Source: JAIOSF01 sp047159865 (GTDB taxonomy: Bacteria; Campylobacterota; Campylobacteria; Campylobacterales; Arcobacteraceae). From it: a stretch of DNA of 64,000 bases. The translations under genes were made by a program, and so were the position numbers. Location: NCBI RefSeq assembly GCF_047159865.1, contig NZ_AP038804.1, positions 1,240,001 to 1,304,000 of the forward strand. Reading direction: 5' to 3'. Positions 1 to 7,886 of the stretch are shown here, one piece after another. The stretch's first letter is position 1, and each line of letters opens with the position of its first letter. The notes beneath the pieces were generated by a model that was given only the letters and a program-made list of their open reading frames with translations, was not told the DNA's origin and ran no database searches.

Positions 1-295
1 TGTTAAAGATGCACAAAAAATCGTTCCTTCTTTAACTAAAGATGATATCGAGTATGCAAAAGGTTTTGGTGGTGTTAGACCTCAAGTACTGAACAAAAGA
101 GAACAAAAACTTATGCTTGGTGAAGCATCATTAAATGAGGGTAACGGAATTATTTTTAATATGACTCCATCTCCAGGTGCTACATCTTGTTTAGGAAATG
201 CACAAAGAGATATTACAGTTATCTGTGACTATTTAAATTTAGAATTTAATGAAGAACAATTTAACACTGATTTAGTTGAACCAGAAATCGCATAA
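1..295 (+). CDS. mqo: Probable malate:quinone oxidoreductase, C-terminal end (partial)
   Basis: The gene enters from before the window; the reading frame is open from base 2 to the TAA at 293-295, about 97 residues. The visible tail contains GIIFNMTPSPGATSCLGNA, which resembles the C-terminal FAD-contacting segment of membrane-associated malate:quinone oxidoreductases, enzymes that pass electrons from malate to the quinone pool. The stop is 25 bases before purH on the same strand, so the two may be co-transcribed. Only the tail is visible, so another FAD-dependent dehydrogenase of the same superfamily cannot be excluded. Confidence 0.5.
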   Translation, partial: VKDAQKIVPSLTKDDIEYAKGFGGVRPQVLNKREQKLMLGEASLNEGNGIIFNMTPSPGATSCLGNAQRDITVICDYLNLEFNEEQFNTDLVEPEIA

Positions 296-320
296 TAAAT
301 TTAAAGGAACAAAACTAAAT

Positions 321-1853
321 ATGAGAGCATTAATCAGCGTTAGTGATAAAAGTGGTGTAGAAAATTTTGCAAAAGAGTTAGTAGAATTAGGTTATGAAAT
401 CATCAGTACAGATGGAACATACAACAAACTAAAAGATGCAGGAATCGCAGTAATCGAAGCAAATGAAGTTACAAAATTTCCAGAATGTTTTGAAGGTAGA
501 GTAAAAACTCTAAATCCATTTATCCATGGTGGAATCTTACATAGACGAGATAAACAATCTCATCTTGATGAAGCAAAAGAATTAGGTGTAGAGGGTATTG
601 ATTTAGTTTGTGTAAATTTATATCCATTTAAAAATGCAATCGAAACTACAGATGACTATGAAGTTATTATTGAAAACATTGATATTGGTGGACCTGCTAT
701 GGTTAGAAGTGCAGCGAAAAACCATGACTCAGTTATCATCGTTACTGATGTAGTTGACTATGATTTAGTACTTAACAATCTTAAAAATGATACAAATACT
801 TTTGAATTCAGAAGAGATATGATGATTAAAGCGTATGAGCACACAGCTGCTTATGATTCTATGATTGCTAACTACATGAATAAAAGATTCAATGGTGGGA
901 TGGGACAAAAACAATTCATCGTTGGTGAAAAAGTATTTGATACAAGATATGGTGAAAACCCACATCAAAAAGGTGCATTATATGAATTCGATAATCATTT
1001 ATCAAACAAATTCATCACTTTAAAAGGTGAAGCAAGTTTCAACAATATGGGTGATATCTCAGGAGCTGCTAAAATTGCATCTGCTTTTGGTGATGACAAT
1101 GCTGTATGTATCGTAAAACACGGTAACCCATGTGGTTTTGCTATCAAAGATACTTTATTAGAGTCTTATACTGAAGCACTTAAATGTGATCCTGTATCTG
1201 CTTTTGGTGGAGTAGTTGCTGTAAATGGTACAGTTGATTTAGACTTAGCTGTTAAAATGAATGAAATCTTTTTAGAAGTAGTATTTGCTGCAGACTTCAC
1301 AGCTGAAGCTGAAGAGGAATTAAATAGAAAGAAAAGAATCAAACTATTTAAGCAAGGTACTAGAAAACTAGAGATGGCTGATGATGCTTTTAACTTCAAA
1401 ATTGTTGATGGTGGATTTGTATACCAAGATGCTGATAAAGTTGAAGATGATGAAGTTAAAAACTCAGAATTAAAAACTAAAATTGAAGCTACAGCACAAG
1501 AAAAGAAAGATATGGAGATAGCTTATAAAGTTGCTTCTTTAACAAAATCTAACTGTGTAGTGTATGTTAAAAACTCTGCAATGGTTGCTGTTGGTATGGG
1601 TATGACTTCTAGAGTTGATGCTGCTAAAGCTGCACTTAGAAAAGCAGAAGATATGGGACTAGATACAAAAGGTTCTGTACTTGCTTCTGAAGCGTTCTTC
1701 CCATTTAGAGATAGTATCGATGCTGCTGCTGAAGCTGGTGTAAAATGTGTTATTGAACCAGGTGGTTCAGTAAGAGATGATGAGATTATCGAAGCTGCAA
1801 ATGAGTTCGGTATGAGTCTTTACTTCTCAGGAAAGAGACACTTCCTACACTAA
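321..1853 (+). CDS. purH: Bifunctional AICAR formyltransferase / IMP cyclohydrolase PurH
   Basis: PurH catalyses the last two steps of de novo purine synthesis, formylating AICAR with 10-formyl-THF and closing the ring to IMP, in the cytosol. The 510-residue protein has the usual length. The N-terminal MGS-like fold starts MRALISVSDKSG and continues with STDGTYNKL; the transformylase part contains GENPHQKGALY, VKHGNPCGFA and SAFGGVVA, and the protein ends EFGMSLYFSGKRHFLH. The frame is open back to 276, but ATG 321 matches the conserved family N terminus and follows AAAGGA at 303-308. A hairpin follows the stop directly. Confidence 0.97.
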   Translation: MRALISVSDKSGVENFAKELVELGYEIISTDGTYNKLKDAGIAVIEANEVTKFPECFEGRVKTLNPFIHGGILHRRDKQSHLDEAKELGVEGIDLVCVNLYPFKNAIETTDDYEVIIENIDIGGPAMVRSAAKNHDSVIIVTDVVDYDLVLNNLKNDTNTFEFRRDMMIKAYEHTAAYDSMIANYMNKRFNGGMGQKQFIVGEKVFDTRYGENPHQKGALYEFDNHLSNKFITLKGEASFNNMGDISGAAKIASAFGDDNAVCIVKHGNPCGFAIKDTLLESYTEALKCDPVSAFGGVVAVNGTVDLDLAVKMNEIFLEVVFAADFTAEAEEELNRKKRIKLFKQGTRKLEMADDAFNFKIVDGGFVYQDADKVEDDEVKNSELKTKIEATAQEKKDMEIAYKVASLTKSNCVVYVKNSAMVAVGMGMTSRVDAAKAALRKAEDMGLDTKGSVLASEAFFPFRDSIDAAAEAGVKCVIEPGGSVRDDEIIEAANEFGMSLYFSGKRHFLH

Positions 1854-1880
1854 AAAGATGATTTAAATAATCATCTTTCT
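1854..1880 (+). terminator. Probable terminator of purH
   Basis: A 10-bp perfect inverted repeat (arms 1854-1863 and 1869-1878, 5-base loop) begins directly after the purH stop. The T-run is short (TTT, then CTTC), so termination may be partial. Confidence 0.6.
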
Positions 1881-1895
1881 TCATAACTCTGCGTT

Positions 1896-1954
1896 AGATA
1901 AAATTATCTTCTAGTCATTTACTTTAGTAAACTCCTACGAATATAATTTTATCT
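1896..1954. repeat. Compound palindromic intergenic element
   Basis: Outer arms AGATAAAATTAT (1896-1907) and ATAATTTTATCT (1943-1954) are perfect 12-bp complements. Between them sits an inner hairpin, TTTACT-tt-AGTAAA (1918-1931). No gene lies in the 150 bases between purH and the convergent HNH gene. The nested layout looks like a REP-type or MITE-like element rather than a simple terminator, but only one copy is visible in this window. Confidence 0.45.
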
Positions 1955-2002
1955 GCCTTGATTTATTTTGAAATCTAATCATTGTAAATCACTTTTTAAA
2001 AT

Positions 2003-2818
2003 TTATGTATTACTAAACTTGGAAAATTCAACAGGAAAAGCTACAAATTTAAAATTGTTATTTTTTAATTCATCTAACCAATTTAAATCTTTAGAACATG
2101 GATTTATAGCATATAAAAAATACCCATAACTAAAAAGGAATATTAATTCATTAATCTGATTTTCATACATAAAAATATCAAAATTGGAAGCAAGTGCATG
2201 ACTATGAATAAATTTTGATGGCCCAAAAAGACTTTTAAGTTGAAAACCTTTCTCTTGGATAAGTAAGTAAGGCCATGATTTATTTTCATCATTTAATATA
2301 AATTTTTTTGCAACATCTAGATTATTTGAACTATTTAATGATAATGAATAAATCATTTCTATACCTATTTTTAAAAGTAATTTTCCTATATCAATGTCAA
2401 ATTTGTTGTGAGCTAATTGTAAAAAAGCTTTTGTATTATTTTCAATAGAATATTTAACAAACGGATTTTTATTTAATCTTTTTTCATTTAAATCAATAGA
2501 AATAGTATTTTTTTTAGTACCATGGCTAAACCATTCAATATGGTTGTATGTTGCCTTAGGTTGTTTACCTTTTTTTGTTTTATGTCCCATTAACACTTTC
2601 TGAAAACCTAATGAAGAATTATTTAGTGCTCTAGATTCAAATCCTGAGCAAATGTTATTACATTTATCACAAACCCAGCCTTTATCTAATGTTAAAAAAT
2701 TATTGCCTAAAGAATGAGGAACAATATGTTCTATAGTAGTAAAGCATTCATCTGAGGAATCACAAAGAATACATTTATAGGGTTTTTCTTTTTTTATATT
2801 AGTAGTAAAGGATTTCAT
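2003..2818 (-). CDS. HNH-family endonuclease-like protein
   Basis: A predicted soluble protein of 271 residues with an N-terminal zinc-binding HNH/beta-beta-alpha-metal module. Cys16 and Cys19 (CILC) pair with Cys50 and Cys53 (CDKC), and the core is EHIVPHSLGN at residues 30-39, with Glu30-His31 in the usual place. The remaining 210 residues match no domain I recognise. A TTG at 2836 would add six residues, but ATG 2818 is the better start. It is divergent from an antitoxin-like gene and has no restriction, methylase or phage neighbours. It could be a solitary defence nuclease or domesticated mobile-element nuclease; the DNA target is unknown. Confidence 0.7.
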   Translation of the reverse strand: MKSFTTNIKKEKPYKCILCDSSDECFTTIEHIVPHSLGNNFLTLDKGWVCDKCNNICSGFESRALNNSSLGFQKVLMGHKTKKGKQPKATYNHIEWFSHGTKKNTISIDLNEKRLNKNPFVKYSIENNTKAFLQLAHNKFDIDIGKLLLKIGIEMIYSLSLNSSNNLDVAKKFILNDENKSWPYLLIQEKGFQLKSLFGPSKFIHSHALASNFDIFMYENQINELIFLFSYGYFLYAINPCSKDLNWLDELKNNNFKFVAFPVEFSKFSNT

Positions 2819-2858
2819 AATATTAGAATATCTCAATTAAACTTAATCAAGGGATAAC

Positions 2859-2889
2859 TTGACAGAATTGTATCTTATAGGATACAATT
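2859..2889 (+). promoter_or_regulatory. Promoter with embedded palindromic operator (antitoxin autoregulation)
   Basis: TTGACA at 2859-2864 and TACAAT at 2883-2888 are 18 bp apart. Between and over them lies AATTGTATC-ttatag-GATACAATT (arms 2866-2874 and 2881-2889), a perfect 9-bp inverted repeat that would block RNA polymerase when bound. This is the arrangement expected for an autorepressing antitoxin. Confidence 0.7.
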
Positions 2890-2915
2890 TGCAAATTTTA
2901 ACTTTGGAGTATAAA

Positions 2916-3188
2916 ATGATAAATGATTTTGATATATCACAATACTTAGATAGTAAAGAGATGATAGCCGAGTATTTATCTCAAGTCTTAGAAGATGGAG
3001 ATATGAATGCGTTGTTAAGTGCTATAGGGTATATCGCAAAAGCTAAAGGGATGAGTCAAGTGTCAAAAGATACTGGTCTAGGACGGGAAAGTTTATATAA
3101 AACATTTGCAAAAGGCTCAAGCCCGAAGTTTGATACTGTACTCAAAGTACTTAACTCATTTGGTGTAAAATTAAAAGCGATTGCTTAG
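2916..3188 (+). CDS. HigA-type addiction-module antidote protein (orphan antitoxin)
   Basis: This 90-residue protein resembles the addiction-module antidote family (COG3636-like). An N-terminal segment MINDFDISQYLDSKEMIAEYL is followed by a Cro/C1-type helix-turn-helix, GMSQVSKDTGLGRESLYKTF. Antitoxins of this kind repress their own promoter and neutralise a RelE/ParE-type toxin. ATG 2916 is chosen because GGAG lies at 2907-2910; the upstream in-frame extension would run through the promoter. No RelE/ParE toxin gene lies on either side: upstream is a divergent HNH gene, downstream a DoxX-like gene. It may be a solitary regulator. Confidence 0.8.
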   Translation: MINDFDISQYLDSKEMIAEYLSQVLEDGDMNALLSAIGYIAKAKGMSQVSKDTGLGRESLYKTFAKGSSPKFDTVLKVLNSFGVKLKAIA

Positions 3189-3196
3189 AAAGCAAT

Positions 3197-3223
3197 GAAC
3201 TTATCACAAAATGTGATAAGTTC
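3197..3223. terminator. 12-bp hairpin between convergent genes
   Basis: GAACTTATCACA (3197-3208) and its exact complement (3212-3223) are separated by three bases. The hairpin lies eight bases after the antitoxin stop and just beyond the convergent DoxX-like gene. Neither side has a good T-run, so it may act as an RNA end-stabilising structure or a weak bidirectional terminator. Confidence 0.5.
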
Positions 3224-3226
3224 AAG

Positions 3227-3589
3227 TTAAACTACAGGTTCTTCTTTCAATCTATACGAAACAAATAAAATCCCAAGAAGTGCAAGAGGTATTAATATTT
3301 TCACTATAGGGTCACCTACACTAAAATGAGAAAATGATGCAAAAATAAAATCAAAACCAAATCCTACATAAGCAGCATCTTTTATCTTATCTGGTATTTT
3401 TGGTAAAGCTAATGCTATACCACCCAATACTTTAAAAATACCTAGAAGCATAAAAAAGTAAAGTGGATAGCCTAAGTGTGTTGCTATATCTACAACATTT
3501 TGAGGCTGGATGATGTCTATCATTCCACCTATTATCCCAACTAAAATAGCTATGACAGCAGTTGTTCCATAATATAAATACTTTTTCAT
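3227..3589 (-). CDS. DoxX-like family membrane protein
   Basis: A 120-residue integral membrane protein with four hydrophobic segments (roughly 5-24, 42-62, 72-88 and 95-112) and the DoxX-like pattern PLYFFMLLGIFKVLGGIALALP. The family is small and membrane-bound and has poorly defined links to redox balance; no catalytic residues can be assigned. It starts 65 bases after the Sco gene ends on the same strand, so it may be a read-through member of the copper operon. Confidence 0.75.
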   Translation of the reverse strand: MKKYLYYGTTAVIAILVGIIGGMIDIIQPQNVVDIATHLGYPLYFFMLLGIFKVLGGIALALPKIPDKIKDAAYVGFGFDFIFASFSHFSVGDPIVKILIPLALLGILFVSYRLKEEPVV

Positions 3590-3654
3590 AATAATTCCTT
3601 TTTTGTTATTCTAATAACTTATTGTGAATTAAATGTGTAATTAGATTTGAAAAA

Positions 3655-4227
3655 CTATTTTAAAACCTCTTCTAAACTCTCTTTGATTTTACTTGGATCT
3701 GAAAAGTGATCTAGTTTTGCTTTGAAGTTACCATCTTCATCAAAAAGATAGATAAATGAAGTATGTGACACAGAATATCCCATCGCCGAGTTTTCTAGCT
3801 CAATTTTTTTATAGTACGATTTATATCGTGCAGTTATCTCATCTATATTTTCTTTTGTAGATGTAGCACCTTGAAAATTTGGATGAAAGTACGCTGAGTA
3901 CTCTTTTAAGTTTTTAAGTGTATCTCTATCTGGGTCTACACTGATAAAAAGACCTACGAAATCTTTTGTTTTCTCTTTTGGTAGTTCGTTAAGTGCTTGT
4001 GCAAGAGAGCTAAGTGAAGTAGGGCACACATCTGGACAATATGTATATCCAAAGTATACAGCTAAAACTTTCCCTTTATAACTCTCTTTTGTTACTTTAC
4101 CATCTATTGTATCAACTGCAAAGTCGTATTGTTTTTGCTCATTATAGTTATCTATGTATGGTTTTATAATCATGATTAACATAATTGCAACTACTATACT
4201 TACTAATATTTTAAAAAATTTATTCAT
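3655..4227 (-). CDS. Sco/SenC family copper metallochaperone
   Basis: Sco proteins are membrane-anchored, thioredoxin-fold copper chaperones that help metallate respiratory oxidases outside the inner membrane. The 190-residue protein has one N-terminal membrane anchor (about 5-22), the copper motif CPDVC (Cys64, Cys68) and the distal ligand His155 in YSVSHTSFIY. VDPDRDT and the GYTYCPDVCPTSL context are family-typical. Its ATG abuts the stop of the preceding gene, showing tight translational coupling in the PCu(A)C - unknown - Sco operon. Confidence 0.95.
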   Translation of the reverse strand: MNKFFKILVSIVVAIMLIMIIKPYIDNYNEQKQYDFAVDTIDGKVTKESYKGKVLAVYFGYTYCPDVCPTSLSSLAQALNELPKEKTKDFVGLFISVDPDRDTLKNLKEYSAYFHPNFQGATSTKENIDEITARYKSYYKKIELENSAMGYSVSHTSFIYLFDEDGNFKAKLDHFSDPSKIKESLEEVLK

Positions 4228-4719
4228 CTATATATCCGTTTTAAATTGGAATCTAGCTCCAATAGTTTTATTCATTTTTTCTACTCTTATATCTGCATTC
4301 CATTCCATGTCACCTACTGGACATGTCGGAAGTGTACCTACTGCTTTATAGTTTCCACCACCTAAGTTTTTAATAGGTAGATTAAAATCACCCATAAACA
4401 TATTTGTTGCATAGATATTTAGGGTAAGGTTTTCTAAATTTGGGTTATTACTTTTGATAGAAAATGTTAGCTCTTCCATAAGTGGTATCGTTTTTGGAGA
4501 AACTTCTAGTTCAAATGTAGTGTCATCTTGAATTTTTATGTTACAAGAAGATTGGTGTAAATCACACTGTTTATTTTGTGTAATAAACCGAGCTTCCCCT
4601 TTTAATGACTGATAAATACCATTGAAATCAATCATAAAATAACCTACAACAATAACAGCTATGATAGATATAGCTATTATTGTATCTCTTGTATTTGAAG
4701 AGTTTTTTTCTGTAGACAT
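4228..4719 (-). CDS. Membrane-anchored protein of the copper operon, function unknown
   Basis: A 163-residue protein with one N-terminal membrane segment (about 12-31) followed by a soluble, beta-rich periplasmic domain. Conserved-looking features are two closely spaced cysteines (CDLHQSSC), GGGNYKAVGTLPTCPVGDMEW and several methionines (TNMFMGDF). I do not recognise a named family; the fold may resemble FixH or YtkA-like domains. It sits between the PCu(A)C and Sco genes, eight bases after the first and abutting the second, so a role in copper delivery is inferred from context only. Confidence 0.75.
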   Translation of the reverse strand: MSTEKNSSNTRDTIIAISIIAVIVVGYFMIDFNGIYQSLKGEARFITQNKQCDLHQSSCNIKIQDDTTFELEVSPKTIPLMEELTFSIKSNNPNLENLTLNIYATNMFMGDFNLPIKNLGGGNYKAVGTLPTCPVGDMEWNADIRVEKMNKTIGARFQFKTDI

Positions 4720-4726
4720 ATATGTG

Positions 4727-5194
4727 TTAGTGTTTCATATTATGGTGCATATTATGATGACCTTTGTGTTTCATCCCACCCATTACAGTTTTGATAGGTG
4801 CAGTGATAGTTTTTGTGTCTCCATTTTCTAGCTCTAAAGTAAATGTAACATTTTCACCTTTTTTAAGTGGATGATGAAGACCGATGAACATTACATGAAA
4901 ACCACCTGGTTTAAGTACTACTTGTCCATTTTTTGGAACAGTGATTTTAGGTACTTGGTACATTTTCATAACACCATTTTTCATATCATGTGTATGTAAC
5001 TCAACATATTTAGAAACTTTAGATGATGCTTTTACGATATTTATATCTTTTGCTGTTTCATTTTCTATAGTCATAAATGCAGCTGAATTAGGTAGACCTG
5101 GAGGTGTTGCTCTTACATATGAATCTTTAATTTCGATGCTTGAAGCCAAAAGTGTAGATGCACATAATAGTGCTGAAGCGATTATTTTTTTCAT
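4727..5194 (-). CDS. PCu(A)C family periplasmic copper chaperone
   Basis: A 155-residue exported protein with a signal peptide (MKKIIASALLCASTLLAS) and the PCu(A)C Cu(I)-binding pattern: His67 in ELHTH, Met76 and Met78 in GVMKM, then His100 and Met102 in GGFHVM. These proteins hand copper to oxidase subunits, usually with Sco. The C terminus adds a His/Met-rich tail (MGGMKHKGHHNMHHNMKH) that probably binds extra copper. It is the first gene of the copper operon; a TATAAT-like -10 lies on the minus strand at 5216-5221. Confidence 0.93.
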   Translation of the reverse strand: MKKIIASALLCASTLLASSIEIKDSYVRATPPGLPNSAAFMTIENETAKDINIVKASSKVSKYVELHTHDMKNGVMKMYQVPKITVPKNGQVVLKPGGFHVMFIGLHHPLKKGENVTFTLELENGDTKTITAPIKTVMGGMKHKGHHNMHHNMKH

Positions 5195-5253
5195 GATTAT
5201 TCCTTATGTTTCTAAATTATATAATATAATTGTTAATAGTGTGTTAATTTTGA

Positions 5254-5883
5254 TTAGTCTTCGCACATCTCAATTGCAACTTTAAAAAAACTTGTATATG
5301 CTACATTATCAAATGTGAGTGACTCATCAAGATTAGATTTCATTTCATCTAAGGCTTTTGCGTAGTTCTCATAAAATTCAAAACTAGGTCTTGGTTTATA
5401 ATTACAATCTTTTAGTTCAAAGTATTTAATGATCATTTTTGTAGTTGTTGGTTTAATGAAATATTCGGTATGTCTATGAATACAATAAGGAGTTACACTT
5501 ATTATAGTCCATTTTGCTAAGTTATATTGTGCTAAAAACTCAACTAAACCTTCAAATCCCTCTTTTTTATTGCCATATAAAAGCTCGTATATCTCAATAC
5601 TTAACATATCTTTTTCATAAGAGTTTAAAGATGCAATTGCATCCTTTAGTTTTAACTTATCAAATAGTGAAACCATAACAGACTTTTGAACGGTTTTAAA
5701 AAATCCTTCAACTGCAAGATTTGGATTTGAAAAGTTTTCTTTTTTCAGAACATCTTTTGCAAAGAGTTCAAGTTTCTCAGGTTTGAACTTTTGGATTTGA
5801 GGGAAAAAACTTTCATCTTTAAAACCACTTGGGTATCTGTGTAAAAATTCTGATTCTAAATCTTTTAATTTGTCTAAATTCAT
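5254..5883 (-). CDS. Conserved hypothetical protein
   Basis: A 209-residue soluble, mostly helical protein without signal peptide or membrane segment. Visible features are FLHRYPSGFKDESFFP near the N terminus, Trp125, the His-rich stretch YCIHRHTEYFIKPTTTKMIIKYF and an acidic C terminus ending MCED. I do not recognise the family. It lies upstream of the copper operon on the same strand with a 59-base gap containing that operon's probable promoter, so it is probably a separate unit. Confidence 0.7.
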   Translation of the reverse strand: MNLDKLKDLESEFLHRYPSGFKDESFFPQIQKFKPEKLELFAKDVLKKENFSNPNLAVEGFFKTVQKSVMVSLFDKLKLKDAIASLNSYEKDMLSIEIYELLYGNKKEGFEGLVEFLAQYNLAKWTIISVTPYCIHRHTEYFIKPTTTKMIIKYFELKDCNYKPRPSFEFYENYAKALDEMKSNLDESLTFDNVAYTSFFKVAIEMCED

Positions 5884-5985
5884 TTTATTCTCTTAAGTTT
5901 AATATTTTAAAGAGTAATTATATCATATAAATTTCTTTTAAACTTATTCATTTATAATCGAAATAAACTAAAGAAAGATAAAATA

Positions 5986-6375
5986 ATGCAATTCAGTAAA
6001 AAACACAACACAATTACAAAAGAAAATATAAATGAGATGGTTATCACATTTTACACAAAAATTTTAAAAGAAGATGGTGAAGTTGCCAAAGTCTTTAGAG
6101 ATAAGCTAGGTGAAGATATAAATAGTGAAGAGTGGCAGGAACATATTAAAATATTGACAAACTTTTGGGCAATGATAGCACTGCAAGACCCTGAATATCA
6201 AGGGAATCCAATGAGAGCTCATTTTGACTTACCATTAAGTAGGGAGAAGTTTGGTTCATGGTTAGTGATGTTTTTTGAAGTTATTGATACAATGTATGAA
6301 AGAGACTTAGGGATGATATTTAAAAGTAGAGCAGAAAACATTGCATCTAATTTTATGAGAAATTTACAGTTATAA
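5986..6375 (+). CDS. Group III truncated haemoglobin
   Basis: A 129-residue 2-over-2 globin of the group III (trHbP) type, like Ctb of Campylobacter jejuni. The proximal haem ligand is His79 in MRAHFDLPLS, the typical group III context. Trp61 in NFWAMI and Trp92 in FGSWLVMF match conserved haem-pocket positions. Such proteins modulate oxygen flux and react with NO and peroxide in the cytosol. TATAAT at 5953-5958 gives a plausible promoter. The gene stands alone. Confidence 0.93.
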   Translation: MQFSKKHNTITKENINEMVITFYTKILKEDGEVAKVFRDKLGEDINSEEWQEHIKILTNFWAMIALQDPEYQGNPMRAHFDLPLSREKFGSWLVMFFEVIDTMYERDLGMIFKSRAENIASNFMRNLQL

Positions 6376-6465
6376 TAAATTATTATAAATCTAAAATGAA
6401 TATAATAAAATAAAATTAGATAAAAAACTAACAATCAATTAACACTTGCATAGTATACTTTTACT

Positions 6466-6552
6466 AATCACCAAACAAAAAATAGATTAATCTCCTCCTA
6501 AAGTTTTTAATCTAGCATAAAAAAGCCACTCAATACCAAGTGGCTTTTTTAA
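6466..6552 (+). ncRNA. Candidate small RNA with anti-Shine-Dalgarno loop
   Basis: In the 180-base gap after the haemoglobin gene, a TATACT -10 box (6454-6459) would start RNA near 6466. Downstream is an 8-bp hairpin (6483-6490 with 6507-6514) whose 16-base loop reads TCTCCTCCTAAAGTTT, an exact complement of GGAGGA. It is followed at once by a strong Rho-independent terminator (6519-6550). The predicted product is about 85 nt. This is inferred from structure only; the bidirectional terminator may simply serve the two flanking genes. Confidence 0.35.
6519..6550. terminator. Bidirectional intrinsic terminator
   Basis: AAAAAAGCCACT (6519-6530), an 8-base loop and AGTGGCTTTTTT (6539-6550) form a perfect 12-bp stem with a T-run on both strands. 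It ends transcription from the haemoglobin or small-RNA side and from the convergent ung operon. Confidence 0.9.
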
Positions 6553-6555
6553 TGA

Positions 6556-7116
6556 TCAAAAACTATTTTTAAAACTCTTAAATATAATCTCTTTATGATT
6601 TGTACCTGTATCAGAATGTAAAACCATATTTACAAAATCATCATTTAAAAAGCTATTGTAAAATTTTTCAATTTTTGGATAAGAATAACTTTTTTTCAGT
6701 GTTTTATACAAATATATTTTTGTTATGTATAATTGCATTACTATGTAAATAGAAAATGTTACAATAATCAGAACTTCCAAAAATGAAAAAAGTTTTGCAA
6801 AAAAAACTCTTATTTTGACATTTTGTACAAATTTATTTGAAAATGAAAAAAGATATCTCCAAAAATAATAGATCAAGATAATATTCACAACAAAAGAGAT
6901 CAAGATAAGGGTTGTGTATGTATCTGCTTTTGTGATGTAAAATTTTTGTAACAATAAAGCTGTAAATGAAGCAAGTTTTGCACTCAGTGTAATAGCCATA
7001 AATATTTTAAAATATTCAAAAATTTTAAGATAAGTTTTTCTTTCATAACTTACTCTTGTAAGAATGATAATAGTGACTAAAAAGAACAAATCAATTGTAT
7101 TGTAAAAATCTACCAT
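6556..7116 (-). CDS. Four-helix membrane protein, CvpA-like
   Basis: A 186-residue membrane protein with hydrophobic segments at about 7-21, 35-57, 68-89 and 109-131 and a soluble C-terminal tail (SYPKIEKFYNSFLNDDF). Topology, size and the N-terminal FYNTIDLFFL pattern suggest a divergent member of the CvpA (colicin V production) family, but the glycines usual in that family are scarce, so the assignment is tentative. Its start overlaps the end of ung by 7 bases, implying co-transcription. Confidence 0.6.
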   Translation of the reverse strand: MVDFYNTIDLFFLVTIIILTRVSYERKTYLKIFEYFKIFMAITLSAKLASFTALLLQKFYITKADTYTTLILISFVVNIILIYYFWRYLFSFSNKFVQNVKIRVFFAKLFSFLEVLIIVTFSIYIVMQLYITKIYLYKTLKKSYSYPKIEKFYNSFLNDDFVNMVLHSDTGTNHKEIIFKSFKNSF

Positions 7117-7757
7117 TGAATTGTTTCTTTGTTAAGAGAATGTAATATCTCATTTGTTTTACTAAAATGTTTACACCCAAAAAAGCCTCTATAGCTAGAT
7201 AAAGGGCTAGGGTGTGGGGCTGTGAGAATATGGTGTTTTGATGTATCTATGAGTTTTGATTTGTTGATTGCACCTGCTCCCCAAAGTATAAACACAACAT
7301 CTTTTTTATATTTTGAAATTGCTGTAATAATCATATCTGTAAAAGTTTCCCAACCTTTTTTTTGATGTGATTTTGGACTACTGTCTTCTACTGTTAAAAT
7401 GGTATTTATTAATAGAACCCCTTGTTTTGCCCAAGGAGTTAAATCTCCATCATCACAAATAGAACTCCCTATATCACTATGAACCTCTTTTAAAATATTG
7501 ACCATAGAGGGGGGATTTTTTATATTTTTTGGTGTAGAGAAAGCTAGTCCTTGTGCTTGTTCTTTTTGATGGTAAGGGTCTTGTCCTATTATAACGACTT
7601 TGAGGTTCTCTAAAGGTGTTAATGTAAAGGCATGAAAAATATTTTCTTTTTGTGGATAGACTATGGTTTCTTTATATCTTTTATCTATAAAAACTTCTAA
7701 GTTTTTATAGTATTCTTTTGTTTTTTCAGTATCGATTATATCATTCCATGTTACCAT
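7110..7757 (-). CDS. ung: Uracil-DNA glycosylase, family 1
   Basis: Removes uracil from DNA to start base-excision repair. The 215-residue protein carries the water-activating motif GQDPYH (Asp60), the PPS loop (NPPSM), LLINTILTVE and the DNA-intercalation motif HPSPLSSYRGFFGC (His182). Length and motif order are standard. It leads a two-gene operon with the CvpA-like gene. Confidence 0.97.
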   Translation of the reverse strand: MVTWNDIIDTEKTKEYYKNLEVFIDKRYKETIVYPQKENIFHAFTLTPLENLKVVIIGQDPYHQKEQAQGLAFSTPKNIKNPPSMVNILKEVHSDIGSSICDDGDLTPWAKQGVLLINTILTVEDSSPKSHQKKGWETFTDMIITAISKYKKDVVFILWGAGAINKSKLIDTSKHHILTAPHPSPLSSYRGFFGCKHFSKTNEILHSLNKETIQW

Positions 7758-7886
7758 TTAAACTACCTTTGTGATTTACTTTTACTCTCATTATTTGGTG
7801 AATTATATCTTGTAAAAATTAATTCAAAGCTAAAACAAAATATTTTTAACTATAATCCCAAAACAATATACAAAAGAAGGAAAACA

